Assembly: GCA_027001895.1 (NCBI GenBank)
Contig: JALTLP010000355.1
Coordinates: forward strand, 1-9,881
Length of the DNA stretch: 9,881 nucleotides
From: Chromatiales bacterium
GTDB lineage: Bacteria; Pseudomonadota; Gammaproteobacteria; UBA6429; Thiohalophilaceae
Direction: 5' to 3'
The notes below the pieces were generated by a model. It was given only the letters and a program-made list of their open reading frames with translations. It was not told the DNA's origin and ran no database searches. A program made the translations under genes and the position numbers. How positions within the stretch are numbered: position 1 is the first letter of the stretch; each line of letters begins with the position of its first letter. Positions 6,298-9,881 of the stretch are shown piece after piece.

Positions 6298-6333
6298 TTT
6301 TAAGTGGCCGTTTGTCGTTTATGCCGCTTAAAA
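6298..6333 (+). promoter_or_regulatory. Hairpin between coaBC and dut
   Basis: TTTTAAGTGGC (6298-6308) pairs with GCCGCTTAAAA (6323-6333), an 11-bp stem with one G-U pair and a 14-base loop. The dut ribosome site (AAAGGA, 6339-6344) follows by 5 bases. As no U-run follows on the plus strand it is not an obvious terminator for the operon; an mRNA processing or stability element is more likely. Confidence 0.55.
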
Positions 6334-6353
6334 ATAATAAAGGATTGGGGTTC

Positions 6354-6809
6354 ATGCAAAAAATACAACTAAAAATTTTAGACTCGCGGCTGGGTAAAGA
6401 AATTGAAATGCCCACCTATGCAACCGGTGGTTCAGCAGGTATCGACTTACGAGCCTGTATTGACGAACCGTTAACCGTTGCGCCGGGAGAAACGCATTTA
6501 ATACCCACCGGCATGGCCATCCATATTGCTGACGAATCACTGGCAGCAATGATTTTACCGCGTTCAGGTTTAGGCCATAAGCACGGTATCGTGCTGGGCA
6601 ATCTGGTGGGTTTAATCGACTCGGATTATCAGGGGCAGTTATTTGTATCCTGCTGGAACCGGGGCAATGACAGTTTTACGATTAATGTGGGTGAGCGTAT
6701 TGCTCAAATGGTACTTGTGCCGGTGGTGCAGGCACAGTTTGATATCGTCAGTGAGTTTACCGAAAGTGAACGTGCCGCGGGTGGTTTTGGTCATACTGGC
6801 CGGACATAA
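6354..6809 (+). CDS. dut: Deoxyuridine 5'-triphosphate nucleotidohydrolase (dUTPase)
   Basis: Hydrolyses dUTP to dUMP and pyrophosphate, which keeps uracil out of DNA and supplies dUMP for dTMP synthesis. A homotrimeric cytoplasmic enzyme of 151 aa, as in E. coli. All five family motifs are intact: AGIDLRA (28-34), PRSGLG (69-74), GLIDSDYQG with the catalytic Asp89 (86-94), GERIAQMV (113-120) and the C-terminal lid GGFGHTGR (143-150). The frame is open to a TTG at 6312, but the ATG at 6354 gives the family N-terminus (MQKIQLKILD) and has AAAGGA about 9 bases upstream. It lies 66 bases after coaBC and 28 bases before algC, the order known from Pseudomonas. Confidence 0.97.
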   Translation: MQKIQLKILDSRLGKEIEMPTYATGGSAGIDLRACIDEPLTVAPGETHLIPTGMAIHIADESLAAMILPRSGLGHKHGIVLGNLVGLIDSDYQGQLFVSCWNRGNDSFTINVGERIAQMVLVPVVQAQFDIVSEFTESERAAGGFGHTGRT

Positions 6810-6837
6810 TTTTGAAGGAACAGGTTAAATAAAAAAT

Positions 6838-9495
6838 ATGGCAAAGCAGGATAAACCTTTACGTACTTCTAAAAAACGTAAAAAAAGCGGTATTAAAAAG
6901 GGCGGTTTAACGCTTAATACTATTTCGTTACTTTCTTTTGTTTTATTCAGTGCGACATTTGTGGTGATGTTATACATTATGCGCTGGAGTACCTTGAATA
7001 TTATTGACAACCAGAGTGAAACGATAGAACGAAGTACTGCCGACCAGTTTGCTAGTCGGCTCGGCCTTGCAATTGGAACCTACACAAAAGGCCTGGCGGT
7101 TATCGCAAAAGATCCACTGACCCGTGAAATTATTTTATCCGGCGACCCGCAAAAAATCAGCTCACGTCAGCGTCAGCTGGTAAAACTTTTTCCACAGGCA
7201 CTGAGACTGCGTTTTTTAAAAGAAGGGAGCTTACGGCCAACACAACGTACAAAACCACATATCGGTTTTGCCTGTGTCGATATGTTTAACCGTTCACGCA
7301 CAACCAAAAGGCCGCCCGGTGTAGAAACGCATGTATTTGGTACTGCTCAACAGCATGTTGACTTTGTTCACCCTGTATTAAATTCTGCAGGTACAAGTGT
7401 GATTGGCCATGTTCAGCTGGTGGTAAATGTCAGTATGATCAAGCAATGGTTAAAACTGAGCAACCAGATAGATTATGTTGAATTGTTTCAGCAGGCTGGG
7501 CCGGGTCTGAAGTCTTTAATAATTGGCAAGGCAGGGGATGCTCAACTGCGACTTAACAATACACCTCGCAAGTATTCATTAGAAGGCACACAATGGGAAG
7601 TCCGAATCTGGCCGGGTGTCAGCATCAATACCCAATATGATCGGCTGCTAACCTATAGCCTGTTAATTATTGGTGTCGCTATTTTTGCCGTGATTATTTA
7701 TTTGTCCTGGCGTTCATTAAGCCGTGCACTGGAAGCCGATATCGAAAACCTGATTGGGCTGGTTGTCAGTACCCTGCGTGGTGAAACCAGGTTCCAGTAT
7801 AAAATGGAAATGAAAGAGTTTAAAGAAGCGGCGAAGCATATTAGTTCGGTATTAAGCAGTCAGACCCCTGATCGTGAAAGAGACAGTGACCCGTCAAGCG
7901 TTAGTATGCCAGGCGGTGATATGGATATTGATGATGTTTCGATGTTTGATACACAGACGTCAATGCAGGTTGAAGAACTCGATGAAAGCGCAATGTCCCA
8001 GTTAAGCCAGCAAAACATGGCAAACCAAAGTGCCAGCCAGGGGCAAGCTGCGCCGAGTAAACAAAGTATACAGCAGTCCATAAAGGAAACGGCAGAGGCT
8101 TCAACAAATAAACAACTACCACCGCTACCGCCTGCCGAAATCTTTAAAGCTTATGATATTCGTGGCGTTGTTGGTCGGACATTAACGGCCAGCTATGCCG
8201 AACTTATCGGCAAGGCTCTGGGTAGCGAAGCACTAACGCGTGGTGCAAGCAGCATCGCCTTTGGTCGTGATGGCCGCTTATCCGGCCCTGAGTTAGGCCA
8301 GGCCCTGGTAAAAGGTATTTTATCAACCGGCATCGACGTGATCGATGTGGGCATGGTTCCTACCCCGGTGCTGTACTTTGCTGCACAGGAACAAACGAAT
8401 GGCTCGGGTGTGATGTTAACCGGCAGCCATAACCCGCCGGACTACAACGGTTTTAAAATGGTATTAGCCGGTGAAACACTGGCAGAAGACAGTATCCAGC
8501 GTTTAAGAAAACGTATAGAACTCAACGACTTTGCAAGTGGAACCGGCAAATATTCAACGATACCCTTAGTGGATAAATACATTAGCAGGATTACATCCGA
8601 CGTTAAGATGAAGCGGCCATTAAAAATTGTCGTGGATTGTGGCAATGGTGTTGCCGGTGGTGTTGCGCCGCGCTTATATAAAGCCATGGGCTGTGAAGTT
8701 ATTGAGTTGTACTGCGATATTGATGGCAAGTTTCCAAATCATCACCCCGACCCAAGCCAACCTAAAAATCTGGTTGATTTAATCGAAGCGGTAAAAGTAC
8801 ATAAAGCAGATTTAGGGCTTGCCTTTGATGGTGACGGTGATCGTTTAGGTGTTATCAGCCCGGACGGCAATGTAATCTGGCCGGATAGATTACTTATGTT
8901 GTTTGCTGAAGACGTACTTAATCGTAACCAGGGTGCACAAATTATTTTTGACATTAAGTGCACCAGTAACCTGACAAAAGTAATCTGGGAAAAAGGCGGT
9001 GAACCATTGATGTGGAAAACCGGGCATTCACTTATAAAAGCAAAAATGAAACAGTCCGGTGCCTTGCTTGCCGGTGAAATGAGTGGTCATATCTTCTTTA
9101 AAGAACGCTGGTTCGGTTTTGATGACGGGATTTACAGTGGCGCTCGTTTACTGGAAATTTTGGCCAGTGATGTACGTCAACCACGGGTTGTGTTTGCCAG
9201 CTTGCCCGACTCGGTGAATACCCCTGAACTCCAGATACAAATGCGTGAAGGTGCACATCACGCCTTTATAGAAAAGCTGCTCGACAATGCCGACTTTGGT
9301 GAAGCCAATATTACTATGATAGACGGTATACGTGCCGACTACGCCGATGGTTGGGGGCTGGTGCGTGCTTCGAATACAACGCCCTGTTTAGTGTTACGTT
9401 TTGAAGGCCAGACTAAAGAGGCCATGGAAAAAGTACAGGCCAGGTTTAAACAGGTTTTGCATAATATTGACGAGACGTTGGTATTACCTTTTTAA
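6838..9495 (+). CDS. algC: Membrane-anchored phosphomannomutase/phosphoglucomutase (long AlgC type)
   Basis: An 885-aa fusion. The C-terminal part (about 433-885) is a complete alpha-D-phosphohexomutase, interconverting mannose-6-P/mannose-1-P and glucose-6-P/glucose-1-P for polysaccharide and LPS precursors. It has the phosphoserine loop TGSHNPP (Ser530, 528-534), the Mg site DGDGDR (664-669), the sugar loop GEMSGH (746-751) and the phosphate site RASNTTP (843-849). Ahead of it are a basic tail (1-21), a membrane segment (about 25-49), an extracytoplasmic region of about 220 residues, a second membrane segment (about 272-291), and a Ser/Gln/Asp-rich linker (about 340-430). The mutase would thus sit on the inner face of the membrane. 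Long AlgC proteins with a similar N-terminus occur in Pseudomonas. The ATG is the first after an in-frame TAA (6826-6828); the nearest AAGGAA is over 20 bases upstream, so the ribosome site is poor. No convincing internal start lies just before the mutase domain. Confidence 0.93.
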   Translation: MAKQDKPLRTSKKRKKSGIKKGGLTLNTISLLSFVLFSATFVVMLYIMRWSTLNIIDNQSETIERSTADQFASRLGLAIGTYTKGLAVIAKDPLTREIILSGDPQKISSRQRQLVKLFPQALRLRFLKEGSLRPTQRTKPHIGFACVDMFNRSRTTKRPPGVETHVFGTAQQHVDFVHPVLNSAGTSVIGHVQLVVNVSMIKQWLKLSNQIDYVELFQQAGPGLKSLIIGKAGDAQLRLNNTPRKYSLEGTQWEVRIWPGVSINTQYDRLLTYSLLIIGVAIFAVIIYLSWRSLSRALEADIENLIGLVVSTLRGETRFQYKMEMKEFKEAAKHISSVLSSQTPDRERDSDPSSVSMPGGDMDIDDVSMFDTQTSMQVEELDESAMSQLSQQNMANQSASQGQAAPSKQSIQQSIKETAEASTNKQLPPLPPAEIFKAYDIRGVVGRTLTASYAELIGKALGSEALTRGASSIAFGRDGRLSGPELGQALVKGILSTGIDVIDVGMVPTPVLYFAAQEQTNGSGVMLTGSHNPPDYNGFKMVLAGETLAEDSIQRLRKRIELNDFASGTGKYSTIPLVDKYISRITSDVKMKRPLKIVVDCGNGVAGGVAPRLYKAMGCEVIELYCDIDGKFPNHHPDPSQPKNLVDLIEAVKVHKADLGLAFDGDGDRLGVISPDGNVIWPDRLLMLFAEDVLNRNQGAQIIFDIKCTSNLTKVIWEKGGEPLMWKTGHSLIKAKMKQSGALLAGEMSGHIFFKERWFGFDDGIYSGARLLEILASDVRQPRVVFASLPDSVNTPELQIQMREGAHHAFIEKLLDNADFGEANITMIDGIRADYADGWGLVRASNTTPCLVLRFEGQTKEAMEKVQARFKQVLHNIDETLVLPF

Positions 9496-9525
9496 GGTGT
9501 TATGGTTAGCTGTTAGGTATAAGTT

Positions 9526-9569
9526 GTCATTGCGCACTTAAGGGACATAAAAGTTACGTGGCAATCTTG
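9526..9569 (+). repeat. Palindromic dispersed repeat, copy 1
   Basis: Starts GTCATTGCG and ends GTGGCAATCTTG, with a diverged centre. ATTGC and GCAAT near the ends can pair. These termini are the same as in copy 3 and, inverted, in copy 2. Sequences of this kind are scattered through many gammaproteobacterial genomes as REP-like units. Confidence 0.75.
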
Positions 9570-9585
9570 TTGTAAATTAAAAAAA

Positions 9586-9619
9586 CAGATTGCTTCGTCG
9601 TTTCACTCCTCGCAACGAC
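9586..9619 (-). repeat. Palindromic dispersed repeat, copy 2 (inverted)
   Basis: On the minus strand it begins GTCGTTGCGAGGAGTG and ends in GCAATCTG, the inverted form of copies 1 and 3. Placed between them it creates long stems with either neighbour, as in paired REP (BIME-like) arrays. Confidence 0.75.
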
Positions 9620-9626
9620 AAGAATG

Positions 9627-9663
9627 GTCATTGCGAGTTCACGAAGTGAGCGTGGCAATCTTG
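9627..9663 (+). repeat. Palindromic dispersed repeat, copy 3
   Basis: Starts GTCATTGCGAG and ends GTGGCAATCTTG. It folds on itself: GTTCAC with GTGAGC around a GAA loop, and ATTGC with GCAAT outside. It is followed directly by a T-run (see the terminator at 9631-9670). Confidence 0.75.
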
Positions 9664-9670
9664 TTTTTTT
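9631..9670 (+). terminator. Possible terminator formed by repeat copy 3
   Basis: The stem-loop of repeat copy 3 is followed by TTGTTTTTTT (9661-9670), which resembles an intrinsic terminator about 140 bases after the algC stop. No other terminator was seen for the coaBC-dut-algC transcript. The stem has an internal loop, so its efficiency is uncertain. Confidence 0.5.
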
Positions 9671-9683
9671 GTTCAAAAGTATT

Positions 9684-9711
9684 TCGCCTCGCGCTATAGC
9701 GCTTTAGGCGA
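9684..9711. repeat. Nested palindrome
   Basis: Outer arms TCGCCT (9684-9689) and AGGCGA (9706-9711) enclose a perfect 12-base palindrome GCGCTATAGCGC (9691-9702). It directly abuts the next inverted repeat. Confidence 0.7.
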
Positions 9712-9743
9712 GTGACTTTCTTTATGTGAGTAAAGAAAGTCAC
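9712..9743. repeat. Perfect 13-bp inverted repeat
   Basis: GTGACTTTCTTTA (9712-9724) and TAAAGAAAGTCAC (9731-9743) are exact reverse complements around a 6-base loop. The following CAAAGAAAGCACACC repeats part of the arm. Similar GTGACTTTCTTT/AAAGAAAGTCACC sequences are familiar as intergenic repeats in several proteobacteria. Confidence 0.75.
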
Positions 9744-9771
9744 CAAAGAAAGCACACCGGTACGGTTTATA

Positions 9772-9809
9772 AACATAGGTAACACATTAGTCCAGGAACA
9801 TAGGTAACA
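9772..9809 (+). repeat. Direct 13-mer repeat at the insertion-sequence end
   Basis: AACATAGGTAACA occurs twice (9772-9784 and 9797-9809), exactly 25 bases apart, ahead of the transposase start. Paired short repeats near an IS end are plausible transposase-binding sites; the exact IS boundary cannot be set from one side. Confidence 0.65.
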
Positions 9810-9824
9810 GATCTTGTAACCTTG

Positions 9825-9850
9825 AGGCACCGAGAACAAAGGAGGTGCCT
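9825..9850 (+). promoter_or_regulatory. Hairpin covering the transposase ribosome site
   Basis: AGGCACC (9825-9831) pairs perfectly with GGTGCCT (9844-9850), around a 12-base loop. The right arm contains the end of the Shine-Dalgarno (AAAGGAGGT, 9838-9846) and touches the ATG at 9851. Such a fold in mRNA would hinder translation. Confidence 0.6.
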
Positions 9851-9881
9851 ATGCCCTGGAAAAAGGTGAACGCTATGCAAC
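9851..9881 (+). CDS. Transposase, IS481-like, N-terminal fragment (continues past window)
   Basis: Only ten residues are visible, MPWKKVNAMQ. M-P-W-K followed a few residues later by Met is the usual beginning of IS481-type transposases, which go on with a helix-turn-helix and a DDE integrase core. A near-perfect Shine-Dalgarno (AAAGGAGGT, 9838-9846) precedes it. The family call rests on this short N-terminus plus the IS-like flank, so it is moderate in strength. Confidence 0.6.
   Translation, partial: MPWKKVNAMQ

Larger units (their letters stand above)
9496..9850. other. Repeat-rich region between algC and the insertion-sequence transposase
   Basis: These 355 bases hold no credible gene. 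In order: 30 plain bases after the algC stop, three copies of a GTCATTGCG/GGCAATCTTG palindromic repeat in alternating orientation (9526-9663), a T-run, two further palindromes (9684-9743), and the left end of an insertion sequence with a duplicated 13-mer. The region looks like a landing zone for repeats and mobile DNA. Confidence 0.8.
9765..9881 (+). mobile_element. Left part of an insertion sequence, probably IS481 family (cut by window end)
   Basis: A repeat-bearing end (13-mers at 9772 and 9797) followed by a well-formed ribosome site and a transposase-like N-terminus at 9851. The left limit of 9765 is approximate; the join probably lies between about 9755 and 9772, where the preceding AAAGAAAGCACACC repeat stops looking like its usual form. 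The right end and target duplication are outside the window. Confidence 0.6.

Noticed and set aside
6312..6353. TTG start for dut 14 codons earlier
   Set aside because: The extra residues do not match dUTPases, the start would lie in the loop of an intergenic hairpin, and the ATG at 6354 has AAAGGA.
8019..8150. Separate soluble mutase start inside the algC fusion (Met394)
   Set aside because: No Shine-Dalgarno precedes it and it lies about 40 residues ahead of the mutase domain; the continuous fusion explains the frame better.
9639..9839. 66-aa minus-strand reading frame in the repeat region
   Set aside because: It is made entirely of palindromic repeats and the IS end, with no ribosome site; it is a by-product of repeat sequence.

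Overview
The window looks like chromosomal DNA of a gammaproteobacterium outside the Enterobacterales. The protein matches are gammaproteobacterial throughout. The gene groupings pyrB–degenerate pyrC, rpmG–rpmB–radC and coaBC–dut–algC recall Pseudomonas-type and related genomes. I cannot name a genus, and base composition is moderate.

Layout: (1) 1-2821, plus strand: the 3' two-thirds of pyrB (aspartate transcarbamoylase, cut by the window edge), a dihydroorotase homologue that has lost its metal-binding HxH pair (PyrC'/PyrX type), and a PyrK-like flavin/2Fe-2S electron-transfer protein. The three are tightly spaced and probably one pyrimidine operon. A strong bidirectional terminator (2846-2876) separates it from the convergent ribosomal genes. 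(2) 3367-2897, minus strand: promoter, rpmB (L28), rpmG (L33). (3) 3305-3667: a 363-base gap with the rpmBG promoter and several hairpins, including a near-perfect 20-bp inverted repeat. (4) 3668-3974, plus strand: a small gene for an exported Ala/His-Pro-rich protein of unknown function, with its own terminator-like hairpin. It sits inside the usually compact rpmG-rpmB-radC block. (5) radC (minus) diverges from coaBC (plus) across a 239-base promoter region. (6) 4989-9495, plus strand: coaBC, dut and a long algC-type gene whose phosphomannomutase/phosphoglucomutase domain is fused to an N-terminal membrane-anchored region. (7) 9496-9881: a cluster of inverted palindromic repeats, then the left part of an insertion sequence whose transposase starts at 9851 and looks like the IS481 family.

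Functionally this is mostly housekeeping: UMP synthesis, ribosomal proteins, coenzyme A synthesis, dUTP removal and sugar-phosphate mutation for surface polysaccharides. The unusual parts are the inactive dihydroorotase next to a PyrK without its PyrD, the membrane-tethered mutase, the small exported protein with its hairpin-rich leader, and the repeat/IS junction after algC. I saw no CRISPR array, no tRNA or rRNA gene, and no evident new defence system.
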